Shown piece after piece: positions 9,346 to 17,548 of a DNA stretch of 64,000 bases. The stretch's first letter is position 1. Every line of letters begins with the position of its first letter. Source of the stretch: Spartobacteria bacterium (lineage in GTDB: Bacteria > Verrucomicrobiota > Verrucomicrobiia > Chthoniobacterales > UBA10450); the NCBI GenBank assembly GCA_003169975.1, contig PNAA01000036.1:1-64000 (forward strand), read 5' to 3'. The position numbers were made by a program, and so were the translations under genes. Below the pieces are notes generated by a model. The model saw nothing but the letters and a program-made list of their open reading frames with translations, did not search any database and was not told the origin of the DNA.

Positions 9346-12243
9346 TCACGTCAGCCGCCAGCGGATCTCGAAGAGGGTTTTCTGACTGAGGTGCTGGCTG
9401 AGTTTCTTCTCAACCTCGTCGATGAGCGAATCTTTCCGCTTCTCGATGTCGCGGGCGGCTTCTTCGTATTCCTTCCACGCCTCGTCGCGGTTGGTTTCGA
9501 GATTCCGCTTCTCGCGTTCGAGTTTGAGTTTGAGCGGGAGGTTTGGGGCGAGCCGAGCTTCTCGTTTGATGAGCCTGATCGCGTCTTCCATATCCCTCAG
9601 CTTTTCCTTCAAGGTAGCGCGTCGGTCGTCGCCCCATCGGTCGAGCTTGTCCAGCTCCGCATCGAAGAACTCGTTGTTGCGGAGATCGAGGCCAGAAACT
9701 ACGGCATCTTTTTCCTGAGCGATTGCCGCGGACAAGACTTCCGCAAACGATGACGGGAGCGCCGCAGTTATCGGTGCCTCTTCGACTTCAAGGGAGAAGC
9801 AGCGACGGCATTGTTCAGCGGTCAATGCTGCACCGGCGTCGGTGCAGCCGGCGAAGAGAATGTGATCCTGCGACTCAAACGCGGAGATCGTGAGGAGTTC
9901 GCAGGTGAGCCAGCCTTCCTTTCCGGCCAATTCATCGAGAATGGAAATTCGTTTTCCGGCGCCAGTGTAGCGGAAGGTTAGCGTCTTCTGGCTTAGGTGG
10001 ATGTCGCGGCACCGGGCGATGACCTTTTGTGCGAGCGGATGGCCGACGCGGTAAAGGTTCGCTTCCTCGACGCTTTGGCCCGCGCCACCGGAACGATAGG
10101 GACCGGGATGGATGTGCTCTTCGGGAAAGGGATTTTGGCGCAGCACGAAGCCGTGCCGGTCTTCCTCGAAATCCGCGTAGGGTGCAAGGAAGTACCGCGT
10201 GAGCTGCCAGAGCCAGGACTCGTAGCGGTCGAGGTATTCACTGCTTTCCTTGAGACTCACGCGCAGCTTCTCGTGAACCTCTTCGTCGAAATTTTCTAGG
10301 AGCTTCTGCCGAGTTTGGCGCATCCGGTCGTCGATCTGCTCCTCCATGTCATGCTGGAGGGCGTCGAACTCGAATTCGATTTGCTCCTCGGTGCGGCATT
10401 TTTGGTAGATGTCCACGATTCGCTTCTCAAAATCGACGCCAGACTCGATGGCGCCGAGCACTTCGTCGCTCGCGCCAAAGACTCCGCTGAAGAGTTTGAA
10501 CTTTTGATCGAGGAGTTGATAGACCCGCTGATCAGCGGCGTTCTTTTTGTTGAGGAAGTTGACCACGACCACATCGTATTTCTGCCCATAGCGGTGACAG
10601 CGCCCGATTCGCTGCTCAATGCGCTGTGGATTCCAAGGGAGATCGTAGTTCACGACAAGCGAGCAGAATTGGAGATTGATGCCTTCGGCAGCTGCTTCCG
10701 TTGCGATCATGATGACGGCTTCATCGCGGAAGTAATCGACCAAAGCGGCTCGTTTGTCGGCGCTGGGTGATCCGCTTACACGGTCGGTGCCGGCGTGCTT
10801 CGCGAGCCACTGTTCAAAGATGGCCTTTGATTGCGGGTCGGTGTTGGTGCCGTTGAAGAGCACGAGCTTTCCAGCGAATGCGGTTTCTTCAAGAATTTCG
10901 CGCAGATACTCCTGTGTGCGCCGACTCTCGGTAAAGATAATGGCTTTCTCGCCGCTCCCGCGCTTCCGCGCCTCGTCGAATCCACGCTTCAGCGCGGTCA
11001 GAAGCACTTCGCCTTTGGAATTCTTGACAATGGATTTGGCGAGCACGCTGAATTCCTTGAGCGTCTCAACCTCCTGTTTCATCTCGCCGATTTCTTCTGC
11101 AGTGCGGACCGTTGAGGACGCAGCGTCGCCAGCTGCGCTGTCGCCTTCATCGTCTTCTTTCCACTCGTCCTCTACTTCTTCGAGCGCTTCGAAATCTGAG
11201 ACCACTTCATCGGGCGGCGCTTGCACGGCCTCCGCCTGCTGGGCCGACTCTGCGAGCCGGGAAGAAAGTCCCTGTAGCGTACTCGAAATGGCGTAGGTGG
11301 AGGAGGCGAGCAGCTTGCGCAGGATCAGCGTCATCAGCTTCCGTTGGCTCGAAGGCAGGGCATACAGATTCGGGCGTTGGAGATAGTCTGAAACGAGGTC
11401 GTAAAGCCGCTGCTCTGCCTCGGACGGGAAGAACTCCTGAGTGATCGGAATGCGATTCGTGTATTTGACGTATTCCAGCACCTGTCGGCGAAGCGTTCGC
11501 TGGCAGACCGGGCGCAGCCGTTCCTTGAGATCAACGAATTGCTCATCGCCCGTCAGGCGGGAGAATTGCGCTTTGAAGCTCTTAAGATCGCCGAAGGCGT
11601 ATTCGTCGATGATGCTGACAAGGCCGAAGAGTTCGAGCAGCGAGTTTTGCAGCGGCGTGGCGGTGAGGAGCACCTTAGGTGCGTGGGCAATCGCGGCTTT
11701 GATCGCATTCGCAATTTTGTTCGTCGGCTTATAGACGTTCCGCAGCCGATGCGCCTCATCGACGATTACAAGATCCCAGGCGATCTGCGCAACATAGGCC
11801 TCTTTGCCGCGAGCGAATTGGTAGGAACATATTACGATCTCAGGCTGGGAGAACGGGTTGAGATTGCGCCCCTTGATTGCCTCGTTGAAGGAGCGCGCTT
11901 CGAGGATAATCGACGGTAGGAAGAATTTGTCAGACAGCTCCTGACTCCATTGCTTGCGCAGGTTCGCGGGCACGATGACGAGAAGTTTTCGCCGACGTTC
12001 TGCCCATTTTTGCGAGAGCAGAATCCCGGCTTCGATCGTTTTGCCCAAGCCGACCTCATCCGCGAGCAGTGCGCCTTTAGACAGGGGTGAACGGAAGGCG
12101 AAGAGTGCCGCATCGATCTGATGAGGATTCAGGTCAACCTGCGCATTGGCTAATGAAGCGGCCAACTTTCCGACACTATCGGACGGACAGCGCTTCGTTA
12201 GTTCATGTGCGAAGTATTTCGCATGGTAGGCGGTAATCGGCAT
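9346..12243 (-). CDS. SNF2-type DEAD/DEAH helicase, first gene of the type III operon
   Basis: 965-residue superfamily 2 helicase of the SNF2/RapA type. It contains ALLADEVGLGKTIEAG (motif I, about residues 58-73), LLVIVPANLRKQW (Ia), DLVIVDEAHRLRN (II), LLTATPLQNS (III), and the C-terminal lobe with EGINLQFCSLVVNYDLPW and RIEQRIGRCHRYGQ (VI). A long C-terminal Glu/Arg-rich coiled coil follows. It leads the minus-strand operon and ends 7 bp before the AAA ATPase gene. SNF2 helicases occur in DISARM and other defence loci, but DrmA, DrmB and DrmC are absent here. The likely role is a DNA-translocating sensor for the type III complex, which is inference. Confidence 0.88.
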   Translation of the reverse strand: MPITAYHAKYFAHELTKRCPSDSVGKLAASLANAQVDLNPHQIDAALFAFRSPLSKGALLADEVGLGKTIEAGILLSQKWAERRRKLLVIVPANLRKQWSQELSDKFFLPSIILEARSFNEAIKGRNLNPFSQPEIVICSYQFARGKEAYVAQIAWDLVIVDEAHRLRNVYKPTNKIANAIKAAIAHAPKVLLTATPLQNSLLELFGLVSIIDEYAFGDLKSFKAQFSRLTGDEQFVDLKERLRPVCQRTLRRQVLEYVKYTNRIPITQEFFPSEAEQRLYDLVSDYLQRPNLYALPSSQRKLMTLILRKLLASSTYAISSTLQGLSSRLAESAQQAEAVQAPPDEVVSDFEALEEVEDEWKEDDEGDSAAGDAASSTVRTAEEIGEMKQEVETLKEFSVLAKSIVKNSKGEVLLTALKRGFDEARKRGSGEKAIIFTESRRTQEYLREILEETAFAGKLVLFNGTNTDPQSKAIFEQWLAKHAGTDRVSGSPSADKRAALVDYFRDEAVIMIATEAAAEGINLQFCSLVVNYDLPWNPQRIEQRIGRCHRYGQKYDVVVVNFLNKKNAADQRVYQLLDQKFKLFSGVFGASDEVLGAIESGVDFEKRIVDIYQKCRTEEQIEFEFDALQHDMEEQIDDRMRQTRQKLLENFDEEVHEKLRVSLKESSEYLDRYESWLWQLTRYFLAPYADFEEDRHGFVLRQNPFPEEHIHPGPYRSGGAGQSVEEANLYRVGHPLAQKVIARCRDIHLSQKTLTFRYTGAGKRISILDELAGKEGWLTCELLTISAFESQDHILFAGCTDAGAALTAEQCRRCFSLEVEEAPITAALPSSFAEVLSAAIAQEKDAVVSGLDLRNNEFFDAELDKLDRWGDDRRATLKEKLRDMEDAIRLIKREARLAPNLPLKLKLEREKRNLETNRDEAWKEYEEAARDIEKRKDSLIDEVEKKLSQHLSQKTLFEIRWRLT

Positions 12244-12762
12244 TTATTGGGGTTGCAGGTTAAGCCAAAGACGCTGTCGTTTTTATTCAAATAATTCAGA
12301 AAGGGCCACCGGAAACTCATCGCGCTCCGAGCTAACGAGCGCCAAACGGGCGAAGGTGCGTGGTGTTTTGCGTGTTCGCGCCGAAGCGAATTTCAACTCT
12401 TGCTCCCATCGCGCGCAAGAAGGCATCGGCCGCGATTTTACTCGAGCCGACGCCCTCGACTGTACTGCTACCGAGTCTTAGTTCGATCAACCAACCGGTA
12501 TTTTTGGCCGGCTTGCGGCGGCGGCGGGAGCGGCTCTCCCCGCACCACCGTTCGTTCCGTCCCAGTATTGCCACCCCGGGGGCCCACAATTCCATATTGG
12601 CCGGACGCGGGTGCTTTCTGCCCCGGACTTAAATTCTTGTTCGACATCGATTTATCACATCCCGTCTAATTTGCTTGAAAACCTATTTGTAGTGGTTCAG
12701 TATCGACGGATGCACCGGATGCTGTGTTGAATAGAAACTGGCCTTGAAATCGCTCGAAACTG
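12244..12762. other. Divergent intergenic region, no supported gene
   Basis: This stretch separates the SNF2 operon (leftward) from the toxin-antitoxin operon (rightward) and must hold the start signals of both. Short open frames on either strand (for example 12332-12595 minus and 12360-12632 plus) mirror each other, contain many Arg/Ser/Pro codons and resemble no family I know. The only clear signal is the promoter-operator at its right end. Confidence 0.5.
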
Positions 12763-12791
12763 TTGACAAAAATAGTATCAATTGATACTAT
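12763..12791 (+). promoter_or_regulatory. Promoter overlapped by a 20-bp perfect palindromic operator
   Basis: A consensus -35 TTGACA (12763-12768) is followed, after a 17-bp spacer, by TACTAT (12786-12791) as the -10. The stretch 12772-12791, atagtatcaattgatactat, is a perfect palindrome covering the spacer and the -10. A repressor bound there would block RNA polymerase. The downstream HTH antitoxin is the obvious candidate, giving autoregulation as in other toxin-antitoxin operons. The toxin start codon lies 31 bp further on. Confidence 0.8.
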
Positions 12792-12821
12792 CAATACGGT
12801 GGTCCGGATGTTTGTCAACAC

Positions 12822-13169
12822 GTGCAAACCGAAAATCCTATTCCGGAGGCGTGGAGCCGGCCCGTCGCCCGAATCCTCCGGGAAGGCGATTCCGGCAAGA
12901 TTGAGTGGACAAAGCAGGCGTTCCTAGATTGGCGTGCGGCAACCCTTTCGCAGTTCAGATACGAAGCATATGAGGCAATAGCCGCGTGCTTGGAAAACGC
13001 CGGTCCGGTCGGCTTAAAAGTTTGTTTGCCCGAAGATGGCGAGACTTATGCTTTCTTTTTCCCCTACGATGGGCGAATTCTTTACGCCAAGATTTGCCTG
13101 CGGCCCTGCAAAATTCGGATTAAAATTGTCTCGACACACAGCCCCCGTAAAGGCGATCGATTATCGTAA
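12822..13169 (+). CDS. Putative toxin of a toxin-antitoxin-chaperone operon
   Basis: 115-residue basic protein starting at GTG; upstream ATGs are out of frame. The second half (YAFFFPYDGRILYAKI, then IRIKIVSTHSPRKGD) reads like the beta-sheet core of small RelE/MqsR-type RNase toxins, but I cannot assign a family with certainty. It is the first gene after the palindromic promoter and is followed by an HTH antitoxin gene and a SecB-like gene. This is the toxin-antitoxin-chaperone order known from Mycobacterium HigB-HigA-SecB. mRNA cleavage by this protein is inference from context. Confidence 0.6.
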   Translation: MQTENPIPEAWSRPVARILREGDSGKIEWTKQAFLDWRAATLSQFRYEAYEAIAACLENAGPVGLKVCLPEDGETYAFFFPYDGRILYAKICLRPCKIRIKIVSTHSPRKGDRLS

Positions 13170-13170
13170 A

Positions 13171-13182
13171 GTATCAATTGAT
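13171..13182. promoter_or_regulatory. Second operator half-site at the antitoxin start
   Basis: The sequence gtatcaattgat repeats the core of the promoter palindrome (atcaattgat is itself a perfect 10-bp palindrome). It lies between the toxin stop (13167-13169) and the antitoxin start, overlapping the TTG/ATG start codons. The same HTH protein could bind here and tune internal transcription or translation. Confidence 0.6.
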
Positions 13183-13636
13183 GAAAAATAAATGCCAGAT
13201 TGGCCAGATTGAAGAAACCGATTTCGAAGTGGCAATACCCAATGCTGAACGGACCGCAATTGTTGAGAGAATAACGATTCGCGTGCCTGTAGAACGCGAC
13301 CCGGTGACCGGCGAGGAAGTGCTTACCTCAGAAGCGCTCGATTTGATTGAGGACACGCAGGCAAGACATATGGGCTTGCTTTTGCCAGGGGAAATCAGAG
13401 CTCTACGCAAGTCGTTAGGCCTGACACAACGCGGATTCGGCGATTTGCTGCAAGTCGGCGAAAAGACTGCAACCCGATGGGAAACAGGTCGAGGACGACC
13501 GTCGCGCAGTTTGAATGTGCTGCTGTGCGCCTTACGAGACGGGCAACTTCCGACTTGGTACTTGGAGCGGTTGCAAAAGTCCACAGAGAGTCCTGAAGCG
13601 GCTGCGGATCATCAGGATCTTGCACTGGCGGCTTAA
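13178..13636 (+). CDS. MqsA/HigA-type HTH antitoxin
   Basis: 152-residue protein (TTG start at 13178, or 151 residues from the ATG at 13181, which I prefer). The N-terminal half (about 1-65) is acidic and lacks the zinc-binding CxxC pairs of true MqsA. The C-terminal half is an Xre/YgiT-type helix-turn-helix: LLPGEIRALRKSLGLTQRGF followed by GEKTATRWETGRGRPS. A short Ala/Glu-rich tail after the HTH (about 130-152) could be the chaperone-addiction segment seen in TAC antitoxins. It abuts the SecB-like gene with no gap. It probably neutralises the toxin and represses the operon through the repeated atcaattgat sites. Confidence 0.8.
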   Translation: MMKNKCQIGQIEETDFEVAIPNAERTAIVERITIRVPVERDPVTGEEVLTSEALDLIEDTQARHMGLLLPGEIRALRKSLGLTQRGFGDLLQVGEKTATRWETGRGRPSRSLNVLLCALRDGQLPTWYLERLQKSTESPEAAADHQDLALAA

Positions 13637-14113
13637 ATGAGGCGTGCCCAGATTTCGTTGACGAATTATTTCGTCTCCGAGTTGACGTATACGGCGAATC
13701 GGGAATTCGATGTTACAAAGCCGTCGATCATTGCAATCGCTGACTACGAGGTGACGCCTCGGGCGGAAGCGCAAACCGAAAATCGCAGGAAGTGGGAAGT
13801 CGGTTTGCGTGTCGCGCTGACAGCAACGCCAGAGAAGAATTTCCCTTGTAGTTTCATGTTGGATTTAGTGGGCTCTATCGAAATCGACGATACTCTGCGG
13901 GAGGAATACATCGATCGCTTCGTAAACATCAACGGGGTCGCGTTGGTATTTGGTGCGGCGCGCGAAATCGTACGCGCTCTTACGTCAGCGGGTCCTTCGA
14001 AGCCAGTATTGCTCCCGAGCGTGACGTTTTGGGAGCCAAAGGAACCGCCCGTTTCTACGGGTGTGTCGACTCTCACGCCGACCGCAGGCGGTCCAACGCT
14101 TTCCAATCCGTAG
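13637..14113 (+). CDS. SecB-like chaperone of a TAC system
   Basis: 158-residue SecB-superfamily protein. The C-terminal half aligns with the SecB pattern: a helix INGVALVFGAAREIVRALT followed by the loop KPVLLPSVTFWEP (compare LLLPPINF in SecB). The middle strand ENRRKWEVGLRVAL also fits the fold. It starts directly after the antitoxin stop codon (TAA at 13634-13636, ATG at 13637), so the two are translationally coupled. In TAC systems a dedicated SecB-like protein stabilises an aggregation-prone antitoxin, so its loss frees the toxin. General export function is less likely because it is in a mobile island. Confidence 0.75.
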   Translation: MRRAQISLTNYFVSELTYTANREFDVTKPSIIAIADYEVTPRAEAQTENRRKWEVGLRVALTATPEKNFPCSFMLDLVGSIEIDDTLREEYIDRFVNINGVALVFGAAREIVRALTSAGPSKPVLLPSVTFWEPKEPPVSTGVSTLTPTAGGPTLSNP

Positions 14114-14254
14114 GGCAAGCAACGCTACCTTGCCACGCGCCGGCTCGACTCCTTCTCTCCGACGGCGAACGGCTGCGAATCTCGACGGACTTGTTCCTAT
14201 TTGTGTTCCTATGTAGGCAATTGTTGGATCATAAACAATTGCAAATCAAACATA

Positions 14255-14304
14255 TGGAGGCGAGGGGAGTTGAACCCCTGTCGCCGCGTTGGAACACAAA
14301 AGTC
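14255..14304 (-). other. 3'-end remnant of tmRNA (ssrA), likely attachment site
   Basis: Read on the minus strand, this segment ends with a T-arm (stem CAGGGG/CCCCTC around TTCAACT) and an acceptor strand CGCCTCCA, preceded by GTTCCAACGCGGCGA. This is the usual 3' end of tmRNA. The rest of a tmRNA is absent because the integrase gene begins within about 30 bp. Integrases that use ssrA leave such a copy of its 3' end, so I read it as an att remnant. Confidence 0.65.
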
Positions 14305-14334
14305 GTTGGAGGCTAGGAGCCGGGCGTTTCGCCC

Positions 14335-15537
14335 TCACTCTCCTTCCAGCTTCGGTATCTGAGCGACAGCAGCCCGAAGCGGCTCGATCTCGTGATGCGT
14401 GTATTTTTGGTGAATCGCCCGTGTCGTGTGGCCTGTCAGTTTCATTCGTAATTCTTCCGAGACACCGGCATTTGCCATCGCCGACGAAAAGCTGTGGCGG
14501 AGGCTGTGGAACGTCAGGGATCGCACGGTGCGACCCTCTCTAGTTGCGGTGCGAGTGACCGATCCCTCGATTTTGGCACGTGCCATAATTCTCGCGAACG
14601 CGCGAGACAGGCCGGTTCTGCCTCCAGTCTCAGAACCTGCGAGTTTCGGAAAGACAAACGCCTTGCCGGCATCGGGCGCCGAAAGCGTGAGGAGATACGT
14701 TTCAAGCTCCGGGTGAATCGGCACAACCACAGCAGCGCGCGACTTGCGACTTTTTCGTGTCTTGCGCGGCACATACGACAGCAGCCGCGCCGCAACGTCG
14801 ATCGACTCCCACCTCATGTTGGCCACGTCCTGCAAACGTGCGCCCGTGTAGAACGCAAACAGAATCGCACCGCGCCAGTCCTCGCCGGCCTCGAATATCA
14901 GGCGGCCACGTTTCTTCGCGACCGCCGCGTCCATCAAAGCGCGGACGTGCTTTACGGAGAATACATCTTTTTCCACTTTATCGTCGTCCGGGAGCGCCTC
15001 GATCGCTGTGCACGGGTTCGTGGGAATGTAGCCCTGACGCTTCGCCGCGTTAAAAGCGCCGCCAACGATCTTGATATCAAGGTTCACAGTTGCGGGCGCG
15101 AGTCCCTTTGCTGCCCTCATCTTGCGGAAAGCGAGAATGTCTTTCGGCGTGATCGCCGCGATGTTCAGCCTCGCGCGACCGGCGAGGAATCCGACGAACT
15201 CCGCCGCAATCTGCCGATAGCGCTCTCCAGTTCGTGCGGCTTTGGAAGCCGTCTTCCCCTCTATCCAAACTTTAAACCACTGTTCGACGGTAAAATACTG
15301 GAGCGCTTCGCCAGAAGTGCGTTCGACAACTTCACCCACCAATTCTCGTGCTCTCGCTTCAGTCAACGTTCCATGCCGCGCCAGGTTTTCGGCGCGATCG
15401 AGCGCAAGACAAGTCTCCAGAGCCTTCCTCCGATCCCTCTGCTTTGTCGATTTCTTCAGGCGCCTCCCGTCCGCAGACGTGAAGCAGCAAATCCAAAACG
15501 GGCTTCGGCCCCGAACATCCTTGACCAACGAGGGCAT
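14335..15537 (-). CDS. int: Tyrosine recombinase (integrase) of the left island
   Basis: 400-residue phage-type integrase. An N-terminal SAM-like core-binding domain (about 65-170, with FTVEQWFKVWIEGKT and ITPKDILAFRKMR) precedes the catalytic domain. The catalytic domain shows the first Arg in FYTGARLQDVANMRW, HSLRHSFSSAMANAG (H-x-x-R), and LTGHTTRAIHQKYTHH (His and the nucleophile Tyr). All R-H-R-H-Y residues are present, so it may be active. Its start codon faces a tRNA 3' remnant and its stop faces a tmRNA 3' remnant. It presumably mobilises the defence island on its left. Confidence 0.93.
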   Translation of the reverse strand: MPSLVKDVRGRSPFWICCFTSADGRRLKKSTKQRDRRKALETCLALDRAENLARHGTLTEARARELVGEVVERTSGEALQYFTVEQWFKVWIEGKTASKAARTGERYRQIAAEFVGFLAGRARLNIAAITPKDILAFRKMRAAKGLAPATVNLDIKIVGGAFNAAKRQGYIPTNPCTAIEALPDDDKVEKDVFSVKHVRALMDAAVAKKRGRLIFEAGEDWRGAILFAFYTGARLQDVANMRWESIDVAARLLSYVPRKTRKSRKSRAAVVVPIHPELETYLLTLSAPDAGKAFVFPKLAGSETGGRTGLSRAFARIMARAKIEGSVTRTATREGRTVRSLTFHSLRHSFSSAMANAGVSEELRMKLTGHTTRAIHQKYTHHEIEPLRAAVAQIPKLEGE

Positions 15538-15587
15538 AGTCAGAACAATAGTCAGAACATTCGAGGATGTCCAGCGTTGTTCTGACT
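15538..15587. promoter_or_regulatory. Candidate integrase arm-binding repeats
   Basis: The motif AGTCAGAACA(A) occurs at 15538-15548 and 15550-15559 in direct order and inverted at 15577-15587. The cluster lies directly upstream of the integrase start and beside the tRNA-like remnant at 15638-15665. This is where arm-type recombinase sites and the integrase promoter are expected. Confidence 0.5.
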
Positions 15588-15637
15588 CGTCTTTCTACGA
15601 GGGAAAAAAGGTTACATTCCAGGGCCGGAATGTAAGT

Positions 15638-15665
15638 CAAGGTTCGAGTCCTTGCGAGGCAGCCA
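15638..15665 (+). other. tRNA 3'-end remnant, probable island attachment site
   Basis: The plus strand carries a 5-bp T-stem with loop (CAAGG TTCGAGT CCTTG, 15638-15654), an acceptor strand CGAGGCA, a discriminator G and CCA. No D-arm or anticodon arm precedes it. Instead a perfect 9-bp hairpin lies at 15612-15635. I read this as the duplicated 3' end of a tRNA gene left by integration, marking the right border of the island. The full tRNA would be outside the window. Confidence 0.55.
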
Positions 15666-15856
15666 ATGCTTTCGGGGATGAGGCCCCGAAATTGCTCTAA
15701 CGAGATGCTCCCCCCGACAAAGAAGCCATGTCATACCTCCATCCAAGCTCGCTCTGGTTCGCAATGCAAACCTACCCACACGTCGGAAGCCTTACGTCAC
15801 GGTTACGTTCCAGCAATGTAATAACTTTGGACTCGATGCACAAGTTTTTCGAGCGA

Positions 15857-17539
15857 ATGTCGCTTATCACCGCGAGAAAGAAAATTCTATTCAGTGCTCT
15901 TGCGACGCTCGTCCTGGCGTTGAGCGTTGGTGTCTTTCGCAGCGCGGCAGACACGACACCGGTGACGGAAGTGTTTGGGACGGCGGCGGACGGGACCATC
16001 TTGCATTGGGACGCCTATACACCCTCCACCCCGGGCCCCTGGCCGGCGGTTCTCGTGATCCACGGCGGCGGTTTTAATTCCGGCACGCCGAGCAGCTCAG
16101 ACGGTTCGGTGACCTGCGCGCAAGATTTGGCGGCGGCCGGATATCTTGCCCTTTCGATCGAATACCGGCTCGCGCCTCCCGGTTCTCTGCCTGGCCAGAC
16201 TTCCGATGGACGGTTTCCGGATCAGGAGGACGACGTGAAACTGGCCGTGCACACCGCTCGAGCCGACTCGCGCTGCAACGGGCAGGTTGGTGCGGTCGGC
16301 GGGTCGGCGGGAGGATATCATACCGCCTTTGTCGCCGCGACTGGAACGATTGGCTACGACCGGATCGATGTCGGCGTCAGTCTCTCGGGCCTGTATGACG
16401 CCTCCGATTTCAGCCCCAACCCGACCCTCGACTACTTTACGAGCGCGGTGCTCAACTATGTCAATGTAGCTTCCACGAACACCGCGGCCCTGCGCGCCGC
16501 TTCGGCGGCGTGGCTCGCGGATAAGACCATCGCGCCCTTGTTCATGGTCAACACGCTCGAGGACCCGATGCCCTACTCCCAGCTCGGGGACATGATCATG
16601 CACCTCGATGCCTTGGGCGTGACTAAGTATCAGGTGCTGACTCTGACTGGGAGCGCGCACGCGTTTGCCAATTGGCCGGCGGTTAAAGATCAAGCCCTGC
16701 TCTTCCTTGCCAATGGCTTTGCCGGCGTGCCGCTGCCGCCGCCTCTGCCGTCGACGTCACCCGGGGACGCGTCGAAGAAACTGCTCAATGTCTCCACCCG
16801 CGCCGACGTCGGAACGAGCTACGGCGTGATGATTGGCGGATTCATCGTTACCGGAACGACCGACAAACGAGTCGTCTTGTGTGCCATTGGACCATCGCTC
16901 ACACAGTTCGGAGTGCCAGGAGCCCTTGCCGATCCGATTCTTAGCCTCTACGACTCCGCCGGAGTTCTGGTTGAATCCAACGACAATTGGACGGTGATTC
17001 CCGGCATCCCAAATCCTTTACAACCCAGCAGCCCCTCCGAATCGCTTCTTACCGCGATCCTGCCGGCGGGGAGTTATACCGCCATCCTCCAAGGGGCGGG
17101 CAACCTTGCCGGTATTGCCCTCGTCGAAGCCTATGACCTGACTCCGGTCAATTCCACGGTTATCAACATCTCCACGCGCGGTGACATCGTGACGCCCAGT
17201 GATGTGATCATCGGCGGGTTTATCGTCGGCGGGACGGATCCGACATCGGTGATCGTGCGTGCGCTCGGTCCTTCGCTCGGCCCGCTCGGCGTGCCGACTC
17301 CCTTGCCGAACCCGTACTTGGAGCTGCACGACAGCAACGGCACCCTCCTCTTCGCCAATGACAACTGGCGTTCCACCCAAGAACAACAAATCATCGCGAC
17401 CACGATTCCGCCGACCGACGACCTGGAGTCGGCGATCGTCGCCACCCTTTCACCCGGCAGTTACACCGCGGTGGTACGCGACGCCAATTTCGCGACGGGC
17501 ATCGCGCTGGTTGAAGTCTACGATCTGGAGCCGCAGTAG
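15857..17539 (+). CDS. Secreted alpha/beta-hydrolase esterase with two C-terminal beta-sandwich repeats
   Basis: From the chosen ATG the protein begins with a signal peptide (ITARKKILFSALATLVLALS). In-frame starts upstream (15728, 15836) would bury it. The hydrolase domain has an oxyanion motif HGGGF and a nucleophile elbow GGSAGG, with a late His in GSAHAF, typical of the BD-FAE/carboxylesterase group. Two copies of a roughly 120-residue module follow, each with LNVSTRADVG or INISTRGDIV, IGGFIV, GPSL, NDNW and GSYTA...GIALVEAYDL. The modules are common in secreted Verrucomicrobia proteins, probably for surface display. The substrate is unknown. It is the first gene right of the island. Confidence 0.82.
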   Translation: MSLITARKKILFSALATLVLALSVGVFRSAADTTPVTEVFGTAADGTILHWDAYTPSTPGPWPAVLVIHGGGFNSGTPSSSDGSVTCAQDLAAAGYLALSIEYRLAPPGSLPGQTSDGRFPDQEDDVKLAVHTARADSRCNGQVGAVGGSAGGYHTAFVAATGTIGYDRIDVGVSLSGLYDASDFSPNPTLDYFTSAVLNYVNVASTNTAALRAASAAWLADKTIAPLFMVNTLEDPMPYSQLGDMIMHLDALGVTKYQVLTLTGSAHAFANWPAVKDQALLFLANGFAGVPLPPPLPSTSPGDASKKLLNVSTRADVGTSYGVMIGGFIVTGTTDKRVVLCAIGPSLTQFGVPGALADPILSLYDSAGVLVESNDNWTVIPGIPNPLQPSSPSESLLTAILPAGSYTAILQGAGNLAGIALVEAYDLTPVNSTVINISTRGDIVTPSDVIIGGFIVGGTDPTSVIVRALGPSLGPLGVPTPLPNPYLELHDSNGTLLFANDNWRSTQEQQIIATTIPPTDDLESAIVATLSPGSYTAVVRDANFATGIALVEVYDLEPQ

Positions 17540-17548
17540 GCTCGCCTA

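Noticed and set aside
966-12243. DISARM or BREX system
   Set aside because: An SNF2 helicase and a methyltransferase are present, but DrmA/DrmB/DrmC and PglZ/BrxC are not; Mod/Res are clearly type III.
14255-14304. Complete tmRNA gene
   Set aside because: Only the last about 50 nt are present; the integrase coding region occupies the place of the rest.
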